From Firmicutes bacterium TM09-10 (GTDB lineage: Bacteria > Bacillota > Clostridia > Lachnospirales > Lachnospiraceae), in the NCBI GenBank assembly GCA_003481005.1, contig QUKC01000001.1, positions 248,001-312,000 of the forward strand: 64,000 bases of DNA, read 5' to 3'. Under the pieces are notes generated by a model, which was not told the DNA's origin, did not search any database, and saw only the letters and a program-made list of their open reading frames with translations. The translations under genes were made by a program, and so were the position numbers. Every line of letters begins with the position of its first letter. Position 1 is the stretch's first letter. Below are positions 19,500-28,679 of this stretch, piece by piece.

Positions 19500-20456
19500 T
19501 CAGCCAAAATTCGCCAGCTTTGTAAACAGATCCGAAAAAACTTTATCCCTGTTTACATGATAAACATAACGCATCAGATGTCGCTTCGGATCCACAGAAT
19601 AATGCCCGTCGTATTCCGGGATCGGGCTGGGCATCAGATAATCCTCCATGAAGCGCTCATCCAGCAGCCATGCGACGGTTGTGATATCCCAGATCACACG
19701 AGACCATGCCAGTTCGTTACTGCACCGGCGTCCCTCCGTCTTTGTCGTGCTGACCAGATAATCACAGAGTCGGTTTTTTCCCTTCAGATAGGCATCCAGC
19801 TCCGGTCCTGTCGTCGTAACCTCCGATACAACGCCAGAGCAGGGAAGCTGCACCAATGCGGCTCCGCACTCAAAAATGATCCTTGCCGCAGCAACGTCCT
19901 GATACAGATTAAACTCTTTGTTTTCCGGCCAGTGCAGTGCATTGCCGCCCAGCCATACGATCACGATCCGGTCGATAATATCCGGATTTTTCAAAATTGC
20001 AGAAGCCACATTTGTGATGGCGCCGATCGCAAGCACATACAGCGGTTTTTCCGGAGTATAGTTCATTGCACGGGCCGCCAGATCTGCCGCTGCAGGAGAT
20101 TCTACCGCCGTCTCTTCATCCGGCAGGTAGCCTGTCGAGCCTTTGTATACACTTTTTTTCAGCTCGTCCTTTCCCATCAGCGTCAGAATATTTAAGATCT
20201 CCTGATAGCTTTTCTCCATTCCATCTGCAGGGCCTGTGGATTTTTCATTAAAAAACGGCGCTGCATAGATTGCCTGTAAATGGAGTTTTTCTGCGGAGCA
20301 GATCAGATACGAAACAGCGAACTGATCGTCGATTTCATTATAGGTATCGGTATCCAGAACAACATCTACCGGTCCCGTCGGTCTGCTCAGACGGGCAAGA
20401 AGTCCCGGATCCTCCTGTTTTTTTGGTACCCATTGTGTTCCCTTTTTCTGTTTCAT
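19500..20456 (-). CDS. Nucleoside hydrolase-like protein (IUNH superfamily)
   Basis: 318 residues. Calcium-binding N-terminal motif appears as VVLDTDTYNEIDDQFA, a variant of the usual DxDxxxDD; later signatures are AIGAITNVASAI, the EFNLYQDVAAARIIF segment (EFN..D.AA) and a C-terminal WDITTVAWLL Asp. This subclass hydrolyses N-ribosidic or related furanosyl bonds; its exact substrate cannot be told. No signal peptide. It precedes the ADP-ribosylglycohydrolase-like and ribokinase-like genes. AAGGAG stands rather far (about 13 bases) from the ATG. The 96-base gap upstream contains a GTAACTGT/ACAGTTAC hairpin (20516-20542) whose T-run is on the plus strand. Confidence 0.85.
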   Translation of the reverse strand: MKQKKGTQWVPKKQEDPGLLARLSRPTGPVDVVLDTDTYNEIDDQFAVSYLICSAEKLHLQAIYAAPFFNEKSTGPADGMEKSYQEILNILTLMGKDELKKSVYKGSTGYLPDEETAVESPAAADLAARAMNYTPEKPLYVLAIGAITNVASAILKNPDIIDRIVIVWLGGNALHWPENKEFNLYQDVAAARIIFECGAALVQLPCSGVVSEVTTTGPELDAYLKGKNRLCDYLVSTTKTEGRRCSNELAWSRVIWDITTVAWLLDERFMEDYLMPSPIPEYDGHYSVDPKRHLMRYVYHVNRDKVFSDLFTKLANFG

Positions 20457-20552
20457 ACGCAGTCTCAGCTCCTTTTCTTATTTCTGCCCGCTCTTTTTGC
20501 TCCGCAGATTTTTTTGTAACTGTTCCATACCCTCACAGTTACATTTTTTCCT

Positions 20553-21410
20553 TTATTCCTGAGGTGCCTTTTCTCCGGTTACGCGATCCATGGTATAAAG
20601 AATGGATGCCTTTTTATAAAATGCACGATATGCAATCTGATCTGTCATGTGATTTTTCTCCGGTGTTCCATACAGCGGATTCTCCAGGATTTTCTCTGCA
20701 CATACGATCAGCTCTTTTAAATAGGTTTTGGGAATCGGATGCACATAATGCCCAGGGAAGATCAGATCAAACTCAGCTTCTCTGCCCTCCAGATGCTTTA
20801 ACGCTTTTGCATAATGCTCCATCGTATCCGATTTGCAGCGATCCATGATCAGAGTCGGGGTGCTGACTACGGAATCGCCGGAAAACAGCAGACGGTTTTC
20901 AGAATCCAGCAGGCAGATTCCATCCTGAGTATGTCCGAAGGTCTCGATCACCTCCAGCTTACGTCCCCCCAGATCAAATACCTTTCCTTCCTCGATGGGA
21001 TTCACACGATACTCATGAAGATAAGAAATCGTATCTGCTACAGACGCTTCTCCATTATATTCTTCTCTATCCAGCTGTCCCTTGATAAAGGCGCTACGTA
21101 CCTCCTGACAGTTCTGCTCCTTTAAAACGCTGACCGCATTTTTATGTGCATAAACCTCATCAAACCAGACATTGCCGCCCGCATGGTCATAATGATGGTG
21201 AGAGTTTACTACCATACAAGGCAGATCCGTCAATTCCTTTACAACCGCATGCACATTTCCTGCACCAACACCTGTATCCAGCAACAGTGCCTGTGTTTTT
21301 CCGATGATCAGATACATCAGCGCAATGCCGAATTCATCAATCGCATATACTCCATCCGCTACCAGCTGAACTGTAAAACCGTTAATTTTCCGAATATTCA
21401 TGTTATCCAT
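20553..21410 (-). CDS. Metallo-beta-lactamase-fold hydrolase, glyoxalase II-like
   Basis: 285 residues. Metal motif NSHHHYDHAGG (HxHxDH type) near residue 77, then GHTQDGICLLD and LFSGDSVVSTPTL, and a late GHYVHP His. These make a two-zinc hydrolase of the glyoxalase II / arylsulfatase-like MBL group. No signal peptide. ATGs exist at 21410 and 21401; the first has GGGG about 9 bases upstream. It lies between a second MBL gene and the nucleoside hydrolase-like gene in the same operon. An esterase or lactonase step on the imported glycoside is plausible but not shown by sequence. Confidence 0.85.
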   Translation of the reverse strand: MDNMNIRKINGFTVQLVADGVYAIDEFGIALMYLIIGKTQALLLDTGVGAGNVHAVVKELTDLPCMVVNSHHHYDHAGGNVWFDEVYAHKNAVSVLKEQNCQEVRSAFIKGQLDREEYNGEASVADTISYLHEYRVNPIEEGKVFDLGGRKLEVIETFGHTQDGICLLDSENRLLFSGDSVVSTPTLIMDRCKSDTMEHYAKALKHLEGREAEFDLIFPGHYVHPIPKTYLKELIVCAEKILENPLYGTPEKNHMTDQIAYRAFYKKASILYTMDRVTGEKAPQE

Positions 21411-21477
21411 TTTTATTTTCCCCTTTTATTATAATACTTTTTCTTTTTCTGAAAACTTCGGAATTAATTTGTGTAAA

Positions 21478-22371
21478 TTATTTTTCATCCCGGCTTATGG
21501 GAATTTCCAATCCGTCATATGCCACAACGATCTGATATTCCGGCTTTGCATCCGTCATAATCCCTTGAAGCTTTTCATGGGGCGCCGTATGGCACTGATT
21601 TATATGGGAAAGATATATTTTGGTATCCTGCCGGATTGTGCCGTTTTTTTCGAATGTATCCAACAGCTCCAGAAAGGTATCCGCGCACAAATGGGTATTC
21701 CATTCCTCCTGCAGCTTCAGGTTCCCGAATGTACATTCCGAGATCCAAAGGTCAAGATTCTGATTTTTCATGAAATCAAGGGTTTCTTCCTCATACAATC
21801 CGGTATCCATTCCATACAGCATTTTTGTTCCGTCTTTTGCTTTCAGCACGTAATTTGCGCTGCGCTCTTTTGCCATATTCCCGCCGTGATTTCCACGAAT
21901 CGGTGTAACCTCATACTCCCCTATGGAATAGGTCTCAAAATATTTCAGCTTGTGGAAGGCATAAATCCCCTTTTCTTCCATTCCACGGAGAGATCCTCCA
22001 AATGCAATCTCACTGTCACGCAAAAGCTCAATGAACCGATAACCTTCTTCCGAAAAATAGAAATGTACCGGTGTTGTCCGAAGATGAGTTGCCATGCTCA
22101 TAAGTCCCAATGCCGTAAAATCAAAATGATCATCATGGGTATGGGTAATCAGAACATGCTCAATGTCACACATAGAACCATATTGAAGAGCCTGGGTGAA
22201 AATATCCGGTCCCATATCGATCATAATATTCCTGCCCAGTCGAAAGCAGGAACGCTTGCGGACATCCTTTCCGCCATGCTCACGGGCATAATTGCACATC
22301 GGGCAGTCACAGAAGGGGCTCGGCACACCTTCTGATGCTCCTGTTCCATAAAAAATACCTGTATCCGTCAT
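21478..22371 (-). CDS. Metallo-beta-lactamase-fold hydrolase, PhnP-like
   Basis: 297 residues. N-terminal GTGASEGVPSPFCDCPMCNYAR has paired Cys residues (CDCPMC), as in PhnP-like phosphodiesterases; the metal motif is ITHTHDDHFDF, with later GMDTGLY and SHINQCH. PhnP hydrolyses ribosyl cyclic phosphates (5-phosphoribosyl 1,2-cyclic phosphate), which would fit the ribose theme of this operon, but that is an inference from similarity in layout only. AAGGAG precedes the ATG. It follows the GH28-like gene by about 57 bases. Confidence 0.82.
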   Translation of the reverse strand: MTDTGIFYGTGASEGVPSPFCDCPMCNYAREHGGKDVRKRSCFRLGRNIMIDMGPDIFTQALQYGSMCDIEHVLITHTHDDHFDFTALGLMSMATHLRTTPVHFYFSEEGYRFIELLRDSEIAFGGSLRGMEEKGIYAFHKLKYFETYSIGEYEVTPIRGNHGGNMAKERSANYVLKAKDGTKMLYGMDTGLYEEETLDFMKNQNLDLWISECTFGNLKLQEEWNTHLCADTFLELLDTFEKNGTIRQDTKIYLSHINQCHTAPHEKLQGIMTDAKPEYQIVVAYDGLEIPISRDEK

Positions 22372-22428
22372 AATTTTCTCCTTCCAGATCGTAATTGTCT
22401 TTCTGTTACCGAAGCAATTTCTGTATTT

Positions 22429-23814
22429 TCAGAATTTCATCTGCTTGCAGGTTCTGACGCCATTGACATAAATATCGTTTGCCAGCTCCGTAACCAAACG
22501 AAGATCCTGCCAGGTTTCACATTTTTGCCCCATAAAGGTAATATTGTCAAAGTAAATATCATGGACACGTACTTCTTCTGTCGGCGTCTGGTATCCGCGG
22601 ATCAGCGAAACCGGAATATCGCCGTTTAATACCTGAATGTTCTCAAAATGAATATCATGGATCTCCCCTTTGGCAACCTGCTGCGTATATCTGCAGAGCA
22701 GCACCTTGATATCAAACAGCTTCTGTTCCGCCTGCTCTACCCGGATATTTCTGTAATGGACGTCATGCACATGACCGCCATCCGCCTGATGGATAGAAAT
22801 CGCCGCGCCGCCCATATTTCCTTCGTACTGACAGTGAATGATATCACAATCCTCAAATACGAGATCGTGGATCTCACTCTGAAGCCCATAGCCTAATTCA
22901 ATTGCATTGCCCGGCTCTGCATTCCAGAGTACGTTGTTGTGGACATATACCTTCGTCACATCCCGTACAGTCGAAGTATCCGCAATCAGCCCATGCGCCT
23001 TAATACAGATACTGTCGTCCGTCGAACGGATAAAGCAATTCTTTACCTCCACATCCTGACTGCTTGTAATATCAATACCATCTCCTGTTACAATTCTTGA
23101 CATGATATTCATATCATCAATGACAACATGATCACATGCCGCTGGAACCACATGCCAGGAGGGTCCGTCTACTGCCGTAAAGCCTTTTAAGAGGACATTG
23201 TTGCACCACTTGATATAGATAAAAAACCGATGGGCATTACTGTCCGGCAGATGCCAGCAGGCTCCATTGACGATTCCGTTTCCTACAATGGAAATGTTAT
23301 CGCAATGATCCGCATAAATACAGCCGGATACCACGGCACCCTCTTCGATATAGACCGTATCATTCGGTTTTAAGGTAAGAATCCCGACATTATATACTTT
23401 CCCTTTTTCAAAACAGATCGTCGTATTTTCCGGTTTTTCAATTCTGCGCGAGCAAAGCACGAATAATGCGTCATGCAGTCCACCGTCGGTCTCTACCGTA
23501 AATTTCTTCGGCTCGTCAAGATGAATCTGAACAGTCTCTCCTGTTACAGAGGGGACGATTTCAAAACTGGTCGGACGAATCGCCAGCTTCTCAAAGGGTG
23601 TATGAATCGAAATTTCCAGATCATAGGCTTCGTCATCTACTACAACAACATAATCAAAGGAGTCTGTATGATATACCACGCGCTCCGTTCCATTGCAGAC
23701 AACGCTGTATTTTGTTGATTTTTCCAGTTCCTCTACGGAATTCAAAATAAACCGCGGCTCCTCAATCGGATCCGGGTGGGGATAATAAATTAAATCGTTT
23801 TCAAAATCCTTCAT
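22429..23814 (-). CDS. GH28-like right-handed beta-helix protein
   Basis: 461 residues, no signal peptide, so cytosolic. An N-terminal beta-sandwich-like part (about 1-115) is followed by parallel beta-helix coils. Segments resembling GH28 are GDGIDITSSQDVEVKNC and STDDSICIKAHG, where TDDS supplies the paired Asp. The classical NTD and GHG motifs of polygalacturonases are not recognisable; ELGYGLQSE stands about where GHG should be. AGGAGG precedes the ATG. It follows the LplABC-type transporter genes after a repeat-bearing gap. A glycosidase on an imported oligosaccharide is likely; galacturonide specificity is doubtful. Confidence 0.78.
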   Translation of the reverse strand: MKDFENDLIYYPHPDPIEEPRFILNSVEELEKSTKYSVVCNGTERVVYHTDSFDYVVVVDDEAYDLEISIHTPFEKLAIRPTSFEIVPSVTGETVQIHLDEPKKFTVETDGGLHDALFVLCSRRIEKPENTTICFEKGKVYNVGILTLKPNDTVYIEEGAVVSGCIYADHCDNISIVGNGIVNGACWHLPDSNAHRFFIYIKWCNNVLLKGFTAVDGPSWHVVPAACDHVVIDDMNIMSRIVTGDGIDITSSQDVEVKNCFIRSTDDSICIKAHGLIADTSTVRDVTKVYVHNNVLWNAEPGNAIELGYGLQSEIHDLVFEDCDIIHCQYEGNMGGAAISIHQADGGHVHDVHYRNIRVEQAEQKLFDIKVLLCRYTQQVAKGEIHDIHFENIQVLNGDIPVSLIRGYQTPTEEVRVHDIYFDNITFMGQKCETWQDLRLVTELANDIYVNGVRTCKQMKF

Positions 23815-23845
23815 GTCTCTTTTCCCTCCTGTTTAACCTAATTCA

Positions 23846-23880
23846 ACAATAGAATGCTCGCAGAGCGTGCATTCTATTGT
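23846..23880 (+). repeat. 35-bp hairpin repeat A, copy 2
   Basis: Perfect arms ACAATAGAATGC/GCATTCTATTGT as in copy 1, followed on the plus strand by CATGAACAAA and a hairpin at 23891. It sits inside the operon, between the binding-protein gene and the GH28-like gene, about 30 bases before the latter's start. Confidence 0.93.
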
Positions 23881-23890
23881 CATGAACAAA

Positions 23891-23914
23891 TGGCGTCCCG
23901 GGATCGAGACGCCA
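23891..23914 (-). terminator. Hairpin after second binding-protein gene
   Basis: Arms TGGCGTC and GACGCCA, loop with CGATCCCG. On the minus strand it follows the stop of the binding-protein gene by about 48 bases and is followed by TTTGTT, so it may attenuate transcription into the enzyme genes. Confidence 0.5.
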
Positions 23915-23961
23915 CCTGTATTTTTAAAATAATCAAATTTCAAAGCTCTGCATTTCGCATT

Positions 23962-25686
23962 TTACTGCTGTGCATCTAATTCTTCCTGAATTTCTTTCGT
24001 GATCTCATCACCGCCGGATGCTTTCCATTCGTCCACAAAGGAGTCAAATGCATCGATTCCTACTTTTCCTGTGATGATCTTTGCAAAGGTTTCTTCCTCC
24101 AGCTTTTTCAGGTTTGCCCATTTGGAATCCATTGTCTTGGTTCTGCCGTCATAGCTGTTATAGATCGGAACATATTCCTCATTTACAAGGGGTGCATCAC
24201 CTACCATAATGGAAACCAGACGAGGCAGATTGGTTGATGCTAGATCAGAATCTTCAAAGTTCCAATATTCCAGACTGAAGTCATCATAAGGCTCTTTTTT
24301 CAGCTTTGTGATCGCTTCCATATCGCTCTTCAGAAGCTTATGGGTGCTGTAATCCACATCATCAATTCCGATTTCGCCTGCAAGATATTTCTTCAGGCAA
24401 TCATAGGATACTTCGATTTCATTTGCATTGTCATATACGTTGTATAAAGGATATAAATCTGAGGTGCTAAGTCCATTTGTTTTACCCGAATCCACCCAGT
24501 CCTGCTCATACTCGATCAGATAGTTGATGATCTTAAAGGCAGCTTCCGGATTTTTGCACTGCTTGCTTGCTACAACATACTTTGTTGTGGGCTCTGCCAT
24601 ATGGGTATAGAATTTTCCATCCTCTGCAAGGGGTGTGAAATATGCCTGCCAGTCAGCTTCCTGTGCCAGAGTTGCATCGCCAACGGTATATCCGAACCAC
24701 CAGGGGCCAAAGAAGATACCAACTTTTCCTGCAAGCAAAGGCTCTGAACTGTCGTTTCTTACCAGGATCTCTGTATCGATCAGTCCATCTGCATACAGAC
24801 CTGCAACCTTTTCCAGTGCAGTCCTGGTTTCTTCTGTAATAGAACCATAAACAACATTTCCGCTGTCATCCTTCAGCCAGTATTTCGGATAAGACTGAAA
24901 AGCGCTGAACAGAGGATCCAGACCATAGCGATTACCGCCGACTCCGTTTACATAATCTGAATTCGAAGGCCCAAGGATACCGATCGTATCATTTTCACCA
25001 TTGCCATCCGGATCTTCCTTGACAAATGCTTCTGCAACAGCAACCAGCTCATCCCAGGTTCTGGGTGCTTCCAGACCAAGATTATCCAGCCAGTCCTGGC
25101 GGATCCACATTTCATTTACACCGCCCGCTGTAATGTTGGGTGCCGGAATCGCCATCATCTCGCCGTCTTCATTGCAGATAACCTTCTGCAGTGCTTCACC
25201 GCCGGATTCCACATAGCTCTTCAGCTTGTCTGATGCATAGTCTTCATAGTAGGTTCCGATGGGCTGGATCAGATCGTATTTTAACAGTGCACGATACTGC
25301 TCTGCGTTTACATTCATCAGCTCCGGAATCGTATTACTGCCGATACACAGGTTCATCTTTTCATCATAATCAGAAGAAGATGCAACCCAGTCATATACTA
25401 CATTGATGTTCAGATCCTCTTTCAGCATATCCAGAAAAGTGTTGTCCTCATAGGTCATTCCTTCCGGTATTTTTGCATTCGGATTCATGCCTCCGCCAAG
25501 ATGTACCGTAACCTCTTCCGGATACTTTGCTAAAGGAAGATCCTCCTTTGCAGTTCCCTCTGCTTCCTGCACTCCCTGTCCACCGGCCGCATCGCTTCCC
25601 GTACTTGCCGCGGACGATCCACAGCCTGCCGCTGAAACCAGCATTGCTGCAGCACACAACCATACCAATACCTTTTTCGCTTTCAT
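23962..25686 (-). CDS. Extracellular solute-binding lipoprotein (LplA/YtcQ type)
   Basis: 574 residues from the ATG at 25686, which has AAAGGAGA upstream; an in-frame ATG six codons earlier lacks one. Signal peptide MKAKK-VLVWLCAAAMLVSAAGC ends in a lipobox Cys. The size and motifs (TWDELVAVAEAFVKEDPDGNGENDTIG) match the large binding proteins that pair with LplB/LplC permeases, usually for oligosaccharides such as oligogalacturonides. It is the third transporter gene of the operon, after both permeases, and is followed by a hairpin and a repeat A copy. Confidence 0.93.
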   Translation of the reverse strand: MKAKKVLVWLCAAAMLVSAAGCGSSAASTGSDAAGGQGVQEAEGTAKEDLPLAKYPEEVTVHLGGGMNPNAKIPEGMTYEDNTFLDMLKEDLNINVVYDWVASSSDYDEKMNLCIGSNTIPELMNVNAEQYRALLKYDLIQPIGTYYEDYASDKLKSYVESGGEALQKVICNEDGEMMAIPAPNITAGGVNEMWIRQDWLDNLGLEAPRTWDELVAVAEAFVKEDPDGNGENDTIGILGPSNSDYVNGVGGNRYGLDPLFSAFQSYPKYWLKDDSGNVVYGSITEETRTALEKVAGLYADGLIDTEILVRNDSSEPLLAGKVGIFFGPWWFGYTVGDATLAQEADWQAYFTPLAEDGKFYTHMAEPTTKYVVASKQCKNPEAAFKIINYLIEYEQDWVDSGKTNGLSTSDLYPLYNVYDNANEIEVSYDCLKKYLAGEIGIDDVDYSTHKLLKSDMEAITKLKKEPYDDFSLEYWNFEDSDLASTNLPRLVSIMVGDAPLVNEEYVPIYNSYDGRTKTMDSKWANLKKLEEETFAKIITGKVGIDAFDSFVDEWKASGGDEITKEIQEELDAQQ

Positions 25687-25744
25687 ACCCTTCTCCTTTT
25701 CCATTTATTTGCGCCGGCAAAGCCTGCCGGAAATCACAACAACC

Positions 25745-26629
25745 TTAACCTTTTACCGATCCAAGCGTAATACCGGATACAAAATACTTCTGTAAAAACG
25801 GATATACTGCCAGCACCGGAATCATCGCGATTACGATTTTCGCCGCATCCAGAGACTGGTTGTTCAGTTTCTGAACCTGCGCGATCTGTTCTACGTTCAT
25901 CGTTGAAAAATCATAATTAACAACCAGCTGCTGAATATACGTTTGCAGCGGATAATTGGACTGTCTTGTACTCAGTACCATTCCCTGGAAGAACTCGTTC
26001 CAGTACTGTACGATGGTAAACAATGCAATGGTCGCTATCACTGGTTTTGCCAGCGGGATAAAAATCGAAACCAGACACTTCCAGGGTCCGGCACCATCCA
26101 CCAGTGCCGCTTCCTCCAGCTCTGCCGGAAGATTTTTGAAGAAATTCACTGCCAGGATCAGATTGTATACATTTAATCCCATGCCGAGCACCAGGCCCCA
26201 GATGTTGTCTACCAGACCATAGCTCTTCATTGTAATATACCACGGAACGGTTCCTCCGTTAAACAGCATGCAGAAGACCAGTATCCACATAAAAATGGAT
26301 CTCTTTGGAAACTGCTTGGATGTTCTCGACAGGGGATATGCTGCAAGCAGGATACAGAACATGCTGACTCCGGTTCCTAACAGCACTCTCTGGATCGATA
26401 CCCAGAAGGAACGGAAGAAATCCGATTCCCCAAGGATCTTCTGGTAAGAGAACAGGTTAAATCCAACCGGCCAGAAGGATACCAGACCTGCATTAACCGC
26501 TTCCTTGCTGCTCAGGGAAACACATAATACATACCATACCGGAACAATACAAAGCAGCGCACATATAATCATAATGATTACATTGATCACATCAAATATT
26601 TTTGAACCGAGCGTTCTATTTTCAATCAT
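25745..26629 (-). CDS. ABC transporter permease, LplC type
   Basis: 294 residues with about six hydrophobic segments and an EAA loop EEAALVDGAGPWKCLVSIFIP. The C terminus ends KYFVSGITLGSVKG, as in LplC/YtcP permeases. GGAGAAAC precedes the ATG. Functions with the LplB-type permease encoded just upstream and the large binding lipoprotein encoded just downstream; no ATPase gene is in the window. Confidence 0.93.
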   Translation of the reverse strand: MIENRTLGSKIFDVINVIIMIICALLCIVPVWYVLCVSLSSKEAVNAGLVSFWPVGFNLFSYQKILGESDFFRSFWVSIQRVLLGTGVSMFCILLAAYPLSRTSKQFPKRSIFMWILVFCMLFNGGTVPWYITMKSYGLVDNIWGLVLGMGLNVYNLILAVNFFKNLPAELEEAALVDGAGPWKCLVSIFIPLAKPVIATIALFTIVQYWNEFFQGMVLSTRQSNYPLQTYIQQLVVNYDFSTMNVEQIAQVQKLNNQSLDAAKIVIAMIPVLAVYPFLQKYFVSGITLGSVKG

Positions 26630-26655
26630 TTTAGTTTCTCCTTGCCTTCTGCTGT

Positions 26656-27552
26656 TTAAAATAGCTTATATCCTGTAAATTTATCTGCCAGCCAATATCC
26701 AAGTGTAATCAGAATCAAGCTGATAACAGATTTAAACAGACCAACCGTAGTTGCAAGTGAAAACTGCAGGTTCTGAAGACCATATCGGTAAACCCAGGTA
26801 TCAATAATATCACCGGTAGAATATACGAGCGGATTATACAGGTTATAAATCTGATCAAAGCCTGCATTTAAAACATTACCAAGTGCCAGGATCGCAAGAA
26901 GCGCTACCGTCATTCGGATGCCCGGTAAAGTAATGTGCCAGATTCTGCGGAAGCGTCCCGCTCCGTCTACTGCTGCCGCTTCATATAAGGTAGGGTCAAT
27001 TCCAAGAATCGCCGCCAGATAAATTACTGTATTATAGCCGAAGCTTTTCCAGACATCTGTGCCGATGACCAGCGGCCGAAACATGGACGGCTCTCCGAAA
27101 AACTGAACCGGCGACTGACCAAAGAATCCCAGGATCTGATTGATCGGTCCTGTGTAGCCAAAAATATTTAACACGATCTTTGCCAGGATAACCCAGGACA
27201 GGAAATGGGGCATATACACAATGGTCTGAATCGGGCGTTTCATCTTTTTTAAGCACAATTCATTCAGCAGGATCGCAAAGGTAAGGGGCACGATGATATT
27301 GCAGATAATCTTCGCCACAGCGATGATTACCGTATTTGCAATCGCCTGTCTTACATCGCTGATCTGCAGCATATACCGGAAATTATCCAATCCGACAAAA
27401 GGTGATTTCAACATTCCCAGTCCCGGATTGTAATCCTCGAATGCCATAATAATTCCGAACATCGGAACGATACTGAAGAAAATAAGCCAGAGAAATGCCG
27501 GAACCAGCATCACATAATAGTGTTTTAAAAACTTTTTAATATACACCTTCAT
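26656..27552 (-). CDS. ABC transporter permease, LplB type
   Basis: About 298 residues, six hydrophobic segments, EAA loop YEAAAVDGAGRFRRIWHITLPGI. First gene of the transporter operon controlled by the adjacent YesMN pair. The start is uncertain: GTG at 27564, ATG at 27552 and GTG at 27546 are in frame. The Shine-Dalgarno-like AAGGAGGG ends only 2 bases before the ATG but 7-8 bases before the second GTG, so translation may really begin at 27546. A minus-strand promoter lies just upstream. Confidence 0.9.
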   Translation of the reverse strand: MKVYIKKFLKHYYVMLVPAFLWLIFFSIVPMFGIIMAFEDYNPGLGMLKSPFVGLDNFRYMLQISDVRQAIANTVIIAVAKIICNIIVPLTFAILLNELCLKKMKRPIQTIVYMPHFLSWVILAKIVLNIFGYTGPINQILGFFGQSPVQFFGEPSMFRPLVIGTDVWKSFGYNTVIYLAAILGIDPTLYEAAAVDGAGRFRRIWHITLPGIRMTVALLAILALGNVLNAGFDQIYNLYNPLVYSTGDIIDTWVYRYGLQNLQFSLATTVGLFKSVISLILITLGYWLADKFTGYKLF

Positions 27553-27575
27553 TCCCTCCTTCACTTTGTAACTGC

Positions 27576-27601
27576 ATTATACCGTTCCGCTCTTTTGTCA
27601 A
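27576..27601 (-). promoter_or_regulatory. Candidate promoter of the LplBC transporter operon
   Basis: On the minus strand TTGACA (27601-27596) and TATAAT (27581-27576) are separated by only 14 bases, shorter than optimal, which suits a promoter needing an activator such as the adjacent AraC-type response regulator. This is a pattern-based call. Confidence 0.5.
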
Positions 27602-27645
27602 ACAGCGCAGATCATTCTATCTTTATTGTTCTTTTTTTCGTACAC

Positions 27646-27679
27646 AAAAAAATGTCCGAAATAAATCGGACATTTTTTC
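27646..27679. terminator. Intrinsic terminator after the YesMN-type operon
   Basis: Arms AATGTCCGA and TCGGACATT with a 6-base loop, flanked by an A-run and a T-run, so it can work in both directions. It lies just after the stop of the response-regulator gene. Confidence 0.9.
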
Positions 27680-27689
27680 ATCTTTCTTT

Positions 27690-28679
27690 TTAAAATTCTC
27701 CCGGTGTACATCCGTACTCCTTTCGGAACAGCTTGGAAAAGTAGTAAAAATTATCGTACCCAAGCTCCAATGCGATCTCGGTCATACTCTTCTCTCCTTT
27801 TCGGATTTCCTGTGCCGCCGTTTTCATTTTATATCTTATCACACAATTATGAAACGCTTCTCCCGTCACTTTCCGGAATTTGGTGCTGAAATATCCGCGG
27901 CTCATTCCTACTGCATCTGCCGCAGCTTCCGCCCGCACACTTTCCGTTACATGCTCCTGAATGTATTGCACTGCACGGATGCAAAGACTGATATCATCTG
28001 TTTTACTGCTGCTGTTTAAATATTTGTTCTGCAGCCAGCTGTGGATCCAGTTTAACAGCTCCGGCATTGTTTCAAATGCCGGAATTTTGTCCCGCTCCGA
28101 CAGCTGCAGGTGGTTAAAGCTGCTTACCAGAATCCGTTCCGCATACCGCAGCGGCAGCTCCGAAAGCTGCTCTGACATTTTTTCCAGCTCGTCTTCATCA
28201 AAGATCCATCTCCCCGATTGAAACTCTTCTTCCAGCTTTCGAACGGTTTCTCCTTCCCAGTTTTCCTCTGTCTTCAGATTTCGTTCTGCTTTTTCCCGTC
28301 TTTTATTCTGATATGTCTCCACGATCTTTTTCAGAATAGCATCGCATTCCTCCGGATCAAATTCTATTTTGGAAATATAATCCAGTGCTCCCAGACGCAG
28401 CGCCTGTCTGGCAAAGGAAAAATCCTCATATACAGAAAATATGACAAAATCAGTTTCCGGATAGCTCTCCTTACAGATTTTCATCAGCTCCAGTCCGTTC
28501 ATCTCCGGCATGTCAATATCTGTAAAGACCAGATCCACCGGATGATTTTCCAAAAACTCCAGCGCTTTTTTCCCATTTTGCACATCGCCGACAACACAAA
28601 GTCCATACTGCTCCCAGTCGATCACTGCGATCAGTCCCTTTCTGGCAAGCTTATCATCATCTACGATCAAAACATTCAT
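27690..28679 (-). CDS. AraC-type response regulator (YesN-like)
   Basis: 329 residues. N-terminal receiver domain with acidic pocket VDDD and phosphoacceptor Asp54 in VFTDIDMPEMNG. A middle linker of low conservation precedes a C-terminal AraC double helix-turn-helix (MSRGYFSTKFRKVTGEAF and ALELGYDNFYYFSKLFRKEYG). The start overlaps the kinase stop by 23 bases. Family knowledge: with a YesM kinase it activates the adjacent sugar-transport operon, here most likely the LplBC genes just downstream. Confidence 0.93.
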   Translation of the reverse strand: MNVLIVDDDKLARKGLIAVIDWEQYGLCVVGDVQNGKKALEFLENHPVDLVFTDIDMPEMNGLELMKICKESYPETDFVIFSVYEDFSFARQALRLGALDYISKIEFDPEECDAILKKIVETYQNKRREKAERNLKTEENWEGETVRKLEEEFQSGRWIFDEDELEKMSEQLSELPLRYAERILVSSFNHLQLSERDKIPAFETMPELLNWIHSWLQNKYLNSSSKTDDISLCIRAVQYIQEHVTESVRAEAAADAVGMSRGYFSTKFRKVTGEAFHNCVIRYKMKTAAQEIRKGEKSMTEIALELGYDNFYYFSKLFRKEYGCTPGEF

